Below are positions 9,655 through 18,953 of a stretch of 64,000 bases of DNA, piece after piece. Position 1 is the first letter of the stretch, and the number at the start of each line of letters is the position of its first letter. The stretch lies in assembly GCA_965200145.1 (NCBI GenBank), contig CBDATG010000002.1, positions 744,001 through 808,000 on the forward strand, written 5' to 3'. The translations under genes and the position numbers were made by a program. The notes beneath the pieces are model-generated. The model searched no databases, was not told the DNA's origin, and saw only the letters and a program-made list of their open reading frames with translations. The DNA is from CBDATG01 sp965200145. GTDB lineage: Bacteria; Chloroflexota; Dehalococcoidia; Lucifugimonadales; Lucifugimonadaceae.

Positions 9655-9748
9655 TAGAACCTACCTGTGGTGTCCGACAACGGTGTTTGCCACGCGAAAG
9701 TTAGCGGTCGCATTGCGAAACATGCAGTGAAAATCGCAGAATCGCATC

Positions 9749-10840
9749 ATGCCATCTAGCAGCCATTCTCAGATGCCTAAGCGTCCTAGCTTCGCGCCTG
9801 CGTTAGAGATTAAACTATGCAACCTTCGCAGGTGGTTCGCATTAGCAGGAATTGCCGCGATCGCAACCTTGGCGGCGTGTAGCGGCAATGAGTCGGGAAT
9901 TGATCAACCAATCGCTTTCATCACCGACTCCATCCCCGGCACACTGAGTGTGCTCAACACGGATGGCACAGTCAGCACTATAAGCAACGCCGACGTTACA
10001 CATCCTAAGTGGAGCCCGAGTACAGCGCGCCTGGCTTTCATCGCCGATACACAAGAAGAAAACGGTGGCGGGCGATTGATGGTCTGGAACCGAGTCGAGA
10101 ACTTGATTGAGAGCGTTCCAGGCGACAAGCAGAACGTCATTCGACATTTCTGGGCACCAGACTCCATCCGCATTTCATTTGAGGCCATAGAAAATGGCAA
10201 TTCCTCAATCTATGTCTACTCCGCCGATGGGACGAACACCGAGCCTGTGTTGGTCACGTCAGAATCCGCTGGTTCCCTTGAACTCGGAAACTGGTCAGGG
10301 AATAACGAGTGGATCACCATGCGCTTGGTCACCGACGAAGGTCCGGGCGTCTTTCGCCGAAACGTCGACGGGGTTGACGAGGTACGGCTCACTAGCGGCA
10401 ACGATTCCGAGCCGCGCTACTCCCCTGACGGTAGCAGAGTAGCGTTTCGCAGGCGCGCAACCAACGGATCAACGGACATCTACACCGTCGACGCGACGCA
10501 GCCAACAGATGGCGTCGCCATGTCTGCCAACAACATGACGAATCTAAGCGGCGATGAATACGACTTCGAGTGGTCGCCCAACAGCCGTCACATCGTATTC
10601 GTTACTGAGAAAGACGGCAACTCCGAGATCTACTCTTTGGATGTTGAGACGCGGGAAAACCGGCGTCTCACCCAAAATCGGTTACAGGATCGGCTCCCCA
10701 AGTGGTCTCGCTCGGGAGGCAACATCCTCTTCGTCTCAGATGCCGACGGCGATTTCGATATCTTCTCTCTGAATTTCTCTTCCGGCGACCAACGACGACT
10801 TCACGCGTCGGACGAATCCGAGTTAGTCGCAGATTGGTAA
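9749..10840 (+). CDS. TolB-like beta-propeller lipoprotein
   Basis: A 363-residue predicted lipoprotein. A basic N-terminus (LRRW) is followed by a hydrophobic stretch and the lipobox LAAC, with the acylated Cys at residue 44 from this start; the ATG at residue 9 is an equally good start. The rest is a series of WD40/TolB-type propeller blades, shown by repeated patterns such as HPKWSPSTARLAFIAD, EPRYSPDGSRVAFRR, FEWSPNSRHIVFVTE and LPKWSRSGGNILFVSD with DIY or EIYSLD strands. It is likely exported to the outer face of the cell and anchored there. The partner is unknown. Confidence 0.85.
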   Translation: MPSSSHSQMPKRPSFAPALEIKLCNLRRWFALAGIAAIATLAACSGNESGIDQPIAFITDSIPGTLSVLNTDGTVSTISNADVTHPKWSPSTARLAFIADTQEENGGGRLMVWNRVENLIESVPGDKQNVIRHFWAPDSIRISFEAIENGNSSIYVYSADGTNTEPVLVTSESAGSLELGNWSGNNEWITMRLVTDEGPGVFRRNVDGVDEVRLTSGNDSEPRYSPDGSRVAFRRRATNGSTDIYTVDATQPTDGVAMSANNMTNLSGDEYDFEWSPNSRHIVFVTEKDGNSEIYSLDVETRENRRLTQNRLQDRLPKWSRSGGNILFVSDADGDFDIFSLNFSSGDQRRLHASDESELVADW

Positions 10841-10866
10841 CACCCAGTCGTTCTCGGGTGGCATGC

Positions 10867-11757
10867 TCAACGCCGCCAGCGCGACAACCAACTCTTACGA
10901 ACGTGACCCGACTCATCTTCCGGCTTTGAAACCTGCTGGCTGTCAACATCCGTGCCCGCGTTCGTCCCAAACGAAGTCGAGATCGGACGGCGACGCTCTG
11001 TTGCCCTACTCTGGTATGCCGGTCTGAATCGCTGAGTGTTGCGTCCGTTCCGCGGTGCGGAATACCTGCCGTTACCGTTAGTTGAACCGTTCCTGTGGCG
11101 CGCGTCAGCCGGGCGATTGCCCCCCTTATCCTCGCCGTTCGGTGACGAATCCTCGTCGGACACGCTCTCCCGTAACGCCGCAACCCGCTGGAAGTCCTGC
11201 CGGCGAGACCGTGACATCCAAAGCTCGTCGAAGTACTCGCCGTTGAACTTAGTCACAACATCGGCAAGACGCGCCGCTTCCGCCGACAGGTTCGAATCGA
11301 AAGCCGCCACCTCTACCTGTTTGCCGATGTCCTTTACCGCTTGCAATGCAGGATAGAAGTCGGCATCGCCGCTCACTAGGATCGCTACGTCGTAGTGGTC
11401 TTCGTATGCATGTCTGATCAGGTCAGAGGCGATCATCACATCCACGCCCTTCTCGACCATCGTCCCGCCGCGAGCCTTCCAGATGCCCAGTTTGACCTCC
11501 AGGTAGTCGGTCTCGTAAAGGGCCTTCAAGAATCGGTCTTGGTTCTCTGCCAGTTTGGGATTGTCTGGCGATTCCTGTCTGATGTTGTAGTAGTAGGTGC
11601 GGATAAGCTCTCTGTCTCGAGTCAGCTTCTCGCTGAACCGCTTGTAGTCAAGATCGTGCTTGTCTGTGTTCTGCTTAAGTACGTGGTAAAGGTTGCTTCC
11701 GTCAATGAAAATCATCACTCGGCCCCGTGCAGGTGCCGCGATTTGTTCGGATTGCAT
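10867..11757 (-). CDS. NYN-domain (PIN-like) putative ribonuclease
   Basis: A 296-residue protein whose first ~175 residues form an NYN/DUF88 domain of the LabA type. Acidic motifs of the PIN-like active site are visible: FIDGSNLY, EKGVDVMIASDLI and LVSGDADFYPAL. The C-terminal ~120 residues are low in complexity and basic, rich in Arg, Asn, Ser and Gly (RNGRNTQR and similar), typical of a disordered RNA-binding tail. The start has a GGAG ribosome site 6 bases upstream. It is convergent with the TolB-like gene, separated by 26 bases. Role in RNA turnover is inferred from the family. Confidence 0.85.
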   Translation of the reverse strand: MQSEQIAAPARGRVMIFIDGSNLYHVLKQNTDKHDLDYKRFSEKLTRDRELIRTYYYNIRQESPDNPKLAENQDRFLKALYETDYLEVKLGIWKARGGTMVEKGVDVMIASDLIRHAYEDHYDVAILVSGDADFYPALQAVKDIGKQVEVAAFDSNLSAEAARLADVVTKFNGEYFDELWMSRSRRQDFQRVAALRESVSDEDSSPNGEDKGGNRPADARHRNGSTNGNGRYSAPRNGRNTQRFRPAYQSRATERRRPISTSFGTNAGTDVDSQQVSKPEDESGHVRKSWLSRWRR

Positions 11758-12145
11758 GATATTCTCCTAGTCTTCAGAGCCAAGTTGTGTTATCGAAATT
11801 GGTCTGCGCTGCTCTGTCGCGCAAGAGTCTGCCACCCCGTCGTTCGCGCTACAATGGCACTCTTAGTCTGGTCCCCGATCGACCGTTCAATCGGGCGAGC
11901 GGCGTTGTCCTCTTCACCTCCTCTCGTGAGCCTTGATGCTCGTACCGCTTATTGTACATGAATACGTCCGCGCAAACAATCTGGATGCGATCGTTGAGTG
12001 CAAAACCTGTCCAACAGAACGGCATTGACACTTTCTGGATTATGTGCCGCAAGCGTTCGCATAGACTTATGGCAGTCGTTGCTCGATGCCAACTCGGGCA
12101 ACTGCTACGCGATTCTTGCGAGACCTGAACACTGGAGTATCTGCT
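11758..12145. other. 388-base intergenic region between divergent genes
   Basis: No convincing gene is seen here. It must hold the promoter of the NYN gene (read left) and of the beta-propeller gene (read right), but I could not pick either with confidence. A TTGACA at 12025-12030 has no good -10 partner at normal spacing. Short frames in this stretch lack ribosome sites and family features. Confidence 0.6.
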
Positions 12146-12871
12146 ATGACGACGATGACAGCCGAGAAGACGATGGTCGGACGCACCATACCCTCGCCGT
12201 GCGAGATGCCGAACGGCCTCCAGTGGTTCGAAGACGAGCTGTTCGTTATGGACCAGCTAACAGATAACGTCTATTTGATCGATGAAACAGGTGAAGTTCT
12301 GCGGACGATATACACGGCCACGGAGAACGGATCGGGCATCACAGTTGGCGGCGGTCACATCTGGACCGGTTCAAACGGAACTACTGTCTCTCGCCCTTAC
12401 CGCTCCACTGACACCCATCTGGGGTACGTCTACAAGCTCGATTTCAACACCGGCGAAACCGTTGAGCGATTCCGCACACCGGATGAGGGCGGTATTCACG
12501 GCATCGAATGGGACCACGATGAAGGCCTGCTTTGGCTAACAGCGTTCAACCCAAAGGCGATTATCCTCGTCGATCCATCCGACGGTTTCAAAGTGGTCCA
12601 CAAGTTTGAGGTTGAGCTAGAGCGACTACACGGACTCGCCCTAGAAGGCGACAACGCGATATGGTGTGCCCACACGACTGATAACGTCGTCGTTCTCTAC
12701 GACACCGATTCCGGGGACGAACTTGACCGAATCGCCATGGGTCCGAACGATCCATTCATTCACGGACTTTCAAAGCGAGATGACACGCTATGGTTCGGGG
12801 ATGCCAACTTCGCCGGTTCTCACGGCACCGCCGTACGCGGCGAGCCATCCATCGGAACAATCGCCAGCTGA
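12146..12871 (+). CDS. SMP-30/YncE-like beta-propeller protein
   Basis: A 241-residue propeller protein. The start at 12146 is chosen for its GGAG site 9 bases upstream; a longer frame from 12086 lacks one. Repeated blade patterns are visible: CEMPNGLQWFEDELFVMDQ, GGIHGIEWDHDEGLLWLTA, LHGLALEGDNAIWCAHT and IHGLSKRDDTLWFGDA, each with a Trp near the strand end. There is no signal peptide. The family includes gluconolactonases and lactone hydrolases, but metal ligands cannot be assigned with confidence. It lies 67 bases before an amidohydrolase gene, which could fit lactone handling. Confidence 0.75.
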   Translation: MTTMTAEKTMVGRTIPSPCEMPNGLQWFEDELFVMDQLTDNVYLIDETGEVLRTIYTATENGSGITVGGGHIWTGSNGTTVSRPYRSTDTHLGYVYKLDFNTGETVERFRTPDEGGIHGIEWDHDEGLLWLTAFNPKAIILVDPSDGFKVVHKFEVELERLHGLALEGDNAIWCAHTTDNVVVLYDTDSGDELDRIAMGPNDPFIHGLSKRDDTLWFGDANFAGSHGTAVRGEPSIGTIAS

Positions 12872-12938
12872 GACAGCACTCGTACACCACTCATTGAGGC
12901 CGTAACCGCTCCGTGTCCCGGCCTAAACCGCTCAGCTA

Positions 12939-13790
12939 ATGACCGTTGTCGACAGCCACCATCACTTCTGGGACTTGGGCATCAGACCTTACGACTGGAT
13001 GCCCAAGGACAGCCCTCTACGCGTCAACTACCTGCCTGACGACCTGCGGCCGCTGCTAGGGAAAGCCAGCGTGGACGCCACCGTGATCGTTCAGGCACAT
13101 CCCAGCGTTGAAGAGACGAAATGGTTGCTTGAAATCGCCGCCAGAACCGATTTCGTCGCAGGAGTGGTCGGATGGGTCGATCTGCTCGACCCTAACGTCG
13201 GCGATACGCTCAACGAACTACAACAAAGCCCTTACTTCAAGGGCATCCGACACCTTTGGGAGATTGAGGAAGACCCGGCATGGTTGGCCAACTCGCAGGC
13301 AATCACCGGACTCAAAGAAGTTGAGCGCCGTGGTCTCTGCTACGACTTCCTTGTGCGCCCCCCCAACCTGCCGCATGTGCCTCGCATCATGGAGCAGGTG
13401 CCTAAACTCAGCGCAGTCATCGACCACATCGCAAAGCCCAATATTAAGGAACGCGAAGTTGAGCCATGGTTGACTCTGATGCGCGAGATCGCAAGTATCG
13501 ACGGAATGCGCTGCAAGGTCTCCGGCATGACGACTGAAGCCGACATGGAGAATTGGACAGCCGACGACCTGGCACCTTACATCCAGCATGTACTCGGAAT
13601 GTTTGGCGCAGACAGGTTGATGTTCGGATCGGATTGGCCAGTGTCAACGCAGGCTACGGCGTACGACCGATGGGCAAACACGGTGCGCAACATCTTAGTC
13701 AACCTGCCCGAAGAGCCTTCCAGATTCGTGTTCGGCGAAACTGCCATTAGGTTCTATGACCTAGCAGATACGTTGCCACGGGACTGCTGA
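12939..13790 (+). CDS. Amidohydrolase family 2 (lactonase-like) protein
   Basis: A 283-residue TIM-barrel metal-dependent hydrolase. The metal motif VDSHHHFWDL is at residues 4-13, followed by IVQAHPS, GIRHLWE, the strand-6 VIDHIAKP and the late Asp in FGSDWPVS. This pattern matches 2-pyrone-4,6-dicarboxylate and sugar-lactone hydrolases (L-rhamnono- or L-fuconolactonase relatives). It follows a propeller protein of a family that also includes lactonases, so a role in sugar-acid or aromatic-ring breakdown is possible. Specificity cannot be read from sequence. Confidence 0.88.
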   Translation: MTVVDSHHHFWDLGIRPYDWMPKDSPLRVNYLPDDLRPLLGKASVDATVIVQAHPSVEETKWLLEIAARTDFVAGVVGWVDLLDPNVGDTLNELQQSPYFKGIRHLWEIEEDPAWLANSQAITGLKEVERRGLCYDFLVRPPNLPHVPRIMEQVPKLSAVIDHIAKPNIKEREVEPWLTLMREIASIDGMRCKVSGMTTEADMENWTADDLAPYIQHVLGMFGADRLMFGSDWPVSTQATAYDRWANTVRNILVNLPEEPSRFVFGETAIRFYDLADTLPRDC

Positions 13791-13808
13791 CCAACTCCGA
13801 GACGCGCT

Positions 13809-15692
13809 TTGGCATCCGATACCGCAACACCGCTACTTGCTGCCGACAAACTCTCAAAGTCGTACGGCTCGGTACACGCCCTCAACGAAGCGACGTTCAG
13901 GATAGGTAGCGGTATAACTGGATTGTTGGGACCGAATGGCTCTGGCAAGAGCACGTCAATCCGGATTTTCCTTGGACTGTTGAAGCCGACCGCTGGCGAA
14001 GCCAGCGTGTTGGGAATGGATGTCGGTCGTCCAGAGGCGCGCACTCGTCTTGGGTACATGCCGGAGCACGACTGCTTGCCTCCAAATGTGTCCGCCGCCG
14101 ACTTCCTGACACACATGGCGCAGGTCAGCGGAATACCGTTCGCCCGCGCGAGAAGTCTCGCCGCCGACACGTTGCGACATGTAGGGCTGTTCGAGGAGCG
14201 ATACCGTCCCATCTCCAACTACTCAACTGGCATGAAACAACGCGTCAAGCTCGCGCAGGCTCTCGTCCATGACCCAGTTCTCGTCTTCATGGACGAGCCC
14301 ACCGCGGGACTTGACCCGACCGGCAGAGTCGAGATGCTGAATCTCATCCGCAAGATAAATTCAGAGTTCGGGATCAGCTTGGTGTTGTCCACCCATCTGA
14401 TGCAAGATGTAGAGAGATCGTGCCAGAACATCGTGTTACTGGACGCAGGACGGGTCGTTCATGCCGAGTCCGTTCAACGACTAACCGAAGAGTCGCAGAC
14501 TGTATACGTCGAGGTAACTGCCAACCGCGATAAATTCGTCAACGCCTTATCCGAACGCGGCATCGTCTCGACGCAAGACGGCGGAGCCGTCGTCGTCGAA
14601 GATGCCACAACTCGCGACCTAGACGCGATCAGGGATGCCTTGGTAGCCTCGAACGCGCCGCTACACCGTCTCGCGCCGCGAAGGCGCACTCTGTTGGACA
14701 TCTTCCGAACCGATGCACGTGGGGTCCACCTCTGCGAATCGAAGCGCAGTCAACATCTGAGACCGAACTGTCCCACTTTGACAACACCGAGCACACAGCC
14801 CACTGGCACTGTCTATGACATCGGCTACCAGCGTTACGAAGGTCCCCGCGAGGGGCGTGCGTTAGCGCGCCAAGCCATATTCGTCGACGGGCTCAAGAAC
14901 TCGTTGGGCATCGGCCGCGGAGGTTGGGCGAAGATTCTTCCTTGGGTATTCGTTGCACCGCCACTCGGAATAGGTGCAACTTTCGCAGCGATCGCATACT
15001 TCTCGAATCAGACACTCGGCGAAGAGGTAACCGATGCCATAGACCTGCCGGAGCACGTCCTGTTGTTTCAAATCTCCGGATTCTTCGCCTTCCTGTTCGC
15101 CGCCGTGATGGGACCGGAACTCACATGCCCAGATAGACGAAACAAGGTCTTCGATCTGTATCTAGTCCGTCCGATCACCGTCACCGATTACCTAGCGTCG
15201 AAGTGGCTTGCATTCTTGGTGATAATGCTCGGCGTCACTCTGTTGCCACAACTGACGCTGTGGCTCGGTTCGCTCTTGGCAGTTCCCAATGCCGTCGAAT
15301 GGATTTCTGACGAATGGGTGATCGTCCCGAGAATGTTTGCAGCAGGCGGAATATTGGCACTGTTCACGACCGCGTTCATCTTCCTAATATCAGCGTTCAC
15401 CGATAGAAGAGCGATCGCCGCTGTCATCGCAATCGGTGTCATCATGGTTCTACCGGCCATGCTGGGCATCGCGTCCGCGATCGCCGGCATGGGAAGCGTT
15501 ACCAGCGCGCTGCTAACTCTGTTAGACCCGGTGTCACTCCCGTCAAGCGCGGTCCCCAGCATCATCTTCGGTGAAGAGTTCAGCGGAACCGAAGCCCTCC
15601 ATCCCGCGGTGCCGCTCGTGTGGTGTGCCGTGCTAGTCGCGGCTTTCTCCGTGATTACGTGGGCGCTCTACGACAACATGAGAAACCGTTAG
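13809..15692 (+). CDS. ABC-2 type exporter with fused ATPase and permease
   Basis: A 627-residue protein starting at a TTG 18 bases after the amidohydrolase. Residues 1-300 are an ABC ATPase: Walker A GPNGSGKST at 41-49, signature STGMKQR near 139, Walker B VFMDEPTAGLD near 160, and the switch His in STHLM. A Ser/Thr/Pro-containing linker follows. From about residue 333 (TVYDIGYQRYEGPR) the sequence matches the start of a stand-alone ABC-2 permease, with about six membrane segments to the end. Usually these are two genes. The next two genes form a second, unfused ATPase/permease pair. The exported substrate is unknown. Confidence 0.88.
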   Translation: MASDTATPLLAADKLSKSYGSVHALNEATFRIGSGITGLLGPNGSGKSTSIRIFLGLLKPTAGEASVLGMDVGRPEARTRLGYMPEHDCLPPNVSAADFLTHMAQVSGIPFARARSLAADTLRHVGLFEERYRPISNYSTGMKQRVKLAQALVHDPVLVFMDEPTAGLDPTGRVEMLNLIRKINSEFGISLVLSTHLMQDVERSCQNIVLLDAGRVVHAESVQRLTEESQTVYVEVTANRDKFVNALSERGIVSTQDGGAVVVEDATTRDLDAIRDALVASNAPLHRLAPRRRTLLDIFRTDARGVHLCESKRSQHLRPNCPTLTTPSTQPTGTVYDIGYQRYEGPREGRALARQAIFVDGLKNSLGIGRGGWAKILPWVFVAPPLGIGATFAAIAYFSNQTLGEEVTDAIDLPEHVLLFQISGFFAFLFAAVMGPELTCPDRRNKVFDLYLVRPITVTDYLASKWLAFLVIMLGVTLLPQLTLWLGSLLAVPNAVEWISDEWVIVPRMFAAGGILALFTTAFIFLISAFTDRRAIAAVIAIGVIMVLPAMLGIASAIAGMGSVTSALLTLLDPVSLPSSAVPSIIFGEEFSGTEALHPAVPLVWCAVLVAAFSVITWALYDNMRNR

Positions 15693-15716
15693 CCCTGAGC
15701 CACATCGTCAACCGTC

Positions 15717-16640
15717 ATGCACAACAACGGAGCAATTGTCGAGGTAAACGCCGTATCCAAATGGTTTGGGACCGTGGTGGCTGTGTCAGACCTCTCGGTG
15801 GCGATTGAACCGGGAATCACTGGCATTCTCGGACCAAACGGCGCGGGCAAAACTACGCTTCTTCGCATGATCTGCGGATTGTCGGCACCTTCGGAAGGCG
15901 AGATTCGCCTGTTCGGCGACGACCCAAGAGCACACCACGACGTTTACAAACGCATCAGCGTGATGAGCGAACACGACGCCGTCTATGAGTTCATGACTGG
16001 CTCGCAGTTCGTCAGGCTCAACGCGCTGCTCAAGGGTGCGAACGCTAGCGCATCAAACATCTCACGCGCCGTCGACGAAGTTGCGATGGGATTCGCATCC
16101 GAACGCAAGATCGCTACCTACTCCCGAGGCATGAGACAGCGCATCAGACTCGCAGCTGCTCTAGTCTCCGATCCTGACTTGCTGATCCTAGATGAACCAC
16201 TCAACGGCGCAGACCCGACACAACGCATCAACTTCCAAGATGTTTTACTTGAAACAGCGCGGCGCGGCAAGTCGATCATCATCTCATCCCACATCCTGGA
16301 AGAGGTCGAAACTGTAGCATCGAGCGTCCTGTTGATCGTCGCAGGGAAGCTCGCGGCAGCCGGAGACCACCGAGCGATCCGAAGGGCGTTGTCAGACCGT
16401 CCATACAACGTCTCCATCGCCAGTTCTGACACTCGCACTTTGGCTGCCGCTCTGGTCGGACTGGACAGCGTAGTATCGCTGCAATTCGGGTCCGATAACA
16501 CCATGACCGCACTTACGTCAAACGTGTCGGACTTGCAAGGAGCGGTCGCGCGCATTGCCAAGGCGCACAATATCACCTTGTCGAGATTCGAACCTATCGA
16601 CGACTCGCTAGAGAGCGTCTTCGAGTACCTGGTCCAATGA
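15717..16640 (+). CDS. ABC transporter ATPase
   Basis: A 307-residue ABC ATPase of the ABC-2 export type. Walker A GPNGAGKTT is near residues 39-47, the signature YSRGMRQR near residue 136, Walker B LLILDEPLNGADP near 155, and the switch His in SSHILEEV. The C-terminal ~90 residues form the regulatory extension common in this class. It overlaps the downstream permease by 4 bases (ATGA), so the two are translationally coupled. With the fused protein upstream it forms a three-gene export operon. Confidence 0.92.
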   Translation: MHNNGAIVEVNAVSKWFGTVVAVSDLSVAIEPGITGILGPNGAGKTTLLRMICGLSAPSEGEIRLFGDDPRAHHDVYKRISVMSEHDAVYEFMTGSQFVRLNALLKGANASASNISRAVDEVAMGFASERKIATYSRGMRQRIRLAAALVSDPDLLILDEPLNGADPTQRINFQDVLLETARRGKSIIISSHILEEVETVASSVLLIVAGKLAAAGDHRAIRRALSDRPYNVSIASSDTRTLAAALVGLDSVVSLQFGSDNTMTALTSNVSDLQGAVARIAKAHNITLSRFEPIDDSLESVFEYLVQ

Positions 16641-17380
16641 ACTGGTCGATCTTCAGTGCACTAGTCGGATTGACGTTTCGGCAAGTCGCTACGGTCCGTC
16701 GAACGGTCATCGTAGCCCTGCTTGTAACAGTGCCAATCGTCGGATCAATGCTGCTCGTCTACTTCGACCTCACGAGCGAAACTGCAACCGTGATTTACGA
16801 CTTAAGCATCTTCGCAACCGTACTGCCAATCGTCACTCTCGTCGTCGCATCCCCCGTCTTCTCAGACGAGATCGAAGACCGCACACTGCCCATATTGGCG
16901 CTAACTCCTATTCCAAGATGGCAGATAGTGCTCCCCAAGTGGGCCACAGCATTCGCGGTCGCAGTTGTCCCAGTTGCTATTTCGGCTTTCGTCTCCGCGG
17001 TCATTGGTTCGGACGCGAGCAGACTCACTTCCGCAATCGCTGTGACGGCGGGCGCAGTGTTCGGATGCCTCTGCTATACATCCCTGTTCGCGTTTCTGGG
17101 GACCATCACCGGGCGCGCAGTCGTTATCGGCCTGATCTACATCGTGGCGTGGGAGGCACTGTTCGCCAGCATCATTCCATCGTTGAACTATGTCAGCGTC
17201 GGTCAGTTTGCCATCGCGATCGCCGCGCAAATCGAGCCGAACGTGTTGCCAATCGTCGATGGGCAACCAGATTTCACCGACATTCCCGCGGTCGCATACT
17301 CCGCGGTAGCAGGGCTGATCGTAGTGGCCGTTTCCGGTTTGGCGGGTATATGGCGATTGCGATCCATGGACATCAATTGA
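16637..17380 (+). CDS. ABC-2 type permease
   Basis: A 247-residue integral membrane protein with about six hydrophobic segments, starting FSALVGLTFRQVATVRRTVIVALL. It has the EIEDRTLPILALTPIPRWQIVLPKW segment between the second and third membrane segments, which is characteristic of ABC-2 permeases. The start codon overlaps the upstream ATPase stop, so it is the membrane partner of that ATPase. The substrate is unknown. Confidence 0.88.
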   Translation: MNWSIFSALVGLTFRQVATVRRTVIVALLVTVPIVGSMLLVYFDLTSETATVIYDLSIFATVLPIVTLVVASPVFSDEIEDRTLPILALTPIPRWQIVLPKWATAFAVAVVPVAISAFVSAVIGSDASRLTSAIAVTAGAVFGCLCYTSLFAFLGTITGRAVVIGLIYIVAWEALFASIIPSLNYVSVGQFAIAIAAQIEPNVLPIVDGQPDFTDIPAVAYSAVAGLIVVAVSGLAGIWRLRSMDIN

Positions 17381-17445
17381 ACAAGACCAGCACGTTGCGC
17401 GCAGGGCGTTGCTTACTACTACGGAATCCCTGACGCTTACTCGCT

Positions 17446-18930
17446 GTGAACACAGGGCAGCAACGGAACCCCGACGCGCCTAACGAACCGGGCTACAAGT
17501 GGAAAGCGTTCTCCGCCGTGGGATTGTCGCTCGTCACTATGGTGATGAGCTTCAGCATCATATTCCTCGCTCTTGACTCCATTGCAACCGACTTCGGCAT
17601 CACGCTACGCCAAGTCTCGCTGGTCGTCATAGCGCAGTCTCTAACCGTCAGCTCGCTCATGTTGCCACTCGGCAAGGTGGCAGACATGATCGGAAGGAAG
17701 CGGTTCCACCTCATCGGTCTCGCCCTCTTCGCAATCGGTGCTATCGCCTGTTCGTTGGCGACGAACTTCATCATGCTCGTCATCTTCAGGGTCATCATGG
17801 CATTCGGCAGCACGATGGGACAAGCCGTTTCCACCGCAATCGTCACATCAGTGTTCCCAGCGCGTGAACGTGGAAAAGCTATGGGAAGTCAGACCACCGC
17901 CGTTGCGCTCGGAGGCGCGATGGGACCCATCGTCGCCGGCATCACCTTGCAATTCCTACCATGGCAATCCCTCTTCATCATCATGGCAATCCCTACCGCC
18001 GTTGCCTTCATTTGGGGATTTGTCGTCTTGGACGACCGCAAGATCGGTTCATGGGTCGGGGACAAACGACCGCCGTACGACTGGTTAGGTGCTACCCTAT
18101 CTGCCGCCGCTACAGGTTTGATCATCATCACGATCATGAACCCCGCGTCGTTGGACATCAACGATCCACGAATAATCGGCGGTGCGTTCTTGGGTGTCGC
18201 CATGCTTGCAACGTTCATCTGGTGGCAACTGCGGACTCCCAACCCGATGCTCGACCTCCGCATGTTTGCAAACCGCGTCTTCGGCTTCTCGGTGCTGACT
18301 CGATTCCTCGCCTTCACTCGGTCATCCGCAACGATCTATCTGCTTCCCATATTCCTCGTCAGCTTTCGTGGTGTGTCCGAAGGAACCGCCGGCGCAATCA
18401 TGTTCCTTGCAGCCGTCGGTATGGGAATCGGCGCACAAACCGGCGGACGGCTCTCAGACAAATACGGCACGCGGCCCTTCCTCATCCTCGGTTTCTCAGT
18501 CTTAATCGGAACCGGTTTCGCGCTCTCCACATTTAACGGCAACACCTCGCTGTGGCTAATCGCTGCGATCGTACTCGTAAATGGCATCGCGATGGGAGTC
18601 TGGGGCGCACCGAACGCCAGCGCAACCATGGGTGCTGTCGATAGGTCGAGATATGGTGTCGTCAGCGCGGTGATCAACCTAACGCGCAACTTGGGAAACG
18701 TCACAGGCCAAGCGATTGCCACCGCGATAATCGCAGGCGTAATGGTCGCCAACGGATTCGATATACCCCTCGGCGAACTAGACGAGAATCCCGGCGCCGG
18801 AGATGCCTACCTACAAGGATGGCGATGGGCGTACTACGCCGCGACGGGAGTCGTAGCATTGGCCCTGATATCTTCGATTTTCACTAATCCCAAACCGAAC
18901 AGAGAATCAAACGCTGCTCCAGCTGCATGA
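17446..18930 (+). CDS. Major facilitator transporter, DHA2 (14-segment) type
   Basis: A 494-residue proton-driven transporter starting at GTG. About 14 membrane segments can be traced. The loop between segments 2 and 3 reads GKVADMIGRKRFHL (motif A), and FRVIMAFGSTMGQA and FPARERGKAMG follow. The pattern matches the EmrB/QacA drug-exporter branch. It overlaps the next gene's upstream ATG by 4 bases, linking it to the SDR and the following catabolic genes; it might export or import their substrate. Confidence 0.9.
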   Translation: MNTGQQRNPDAPNEPGYKWKAFSAVGLSLVTMVMSFSIIFLALDSIATDFGITLRQVSLVVIAQSLTVSSLMLPLGKVADMIGRKRFHLIGLALFAIGAIACSLATNFIMLVIFRVIMAFGSTMGQAVSTAIVTSVFPARERGKAMGSQTTAVALGGAMGPIVAGITLQFLPWQSLFIIMAIPTAVAFIWGFVVLDDRKIGSWVGDKRPPYDWLGATLSAAATGLIIITIMNPASLDINDPRIIGGAFLGVAMLATFIWWQLRTPNPMLDLRMFANRVFGFSVLTRFLAFTRSSATIYLLPIFLVSFRGVSEGTAGAIMFLAAVGMGIGAQTGGRLSDKYGTRPFLILGFSVLIGTGFALSTFNGNTSLWLIAAIVLVNGIAMGVWGAPNASATMGAVDRSRYGVVSAVINLTRNLGNVTGQAIATAIIAGVMVANGFDIPLGELDENPGAGDAYLQGWRWAYYAATGVVALALISSIFTNPKPNRESNAAPAA

Positions 18931-18953
18931 AGCACATGAAGGGGACCGACAAC

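Noticed and set aside
11849..12052. 67-residue minus-strand frame in the 388-base gap
   Set aside because: No ribosome site, no hydrophobic or domain pattern, and composition unlike the neighbours.
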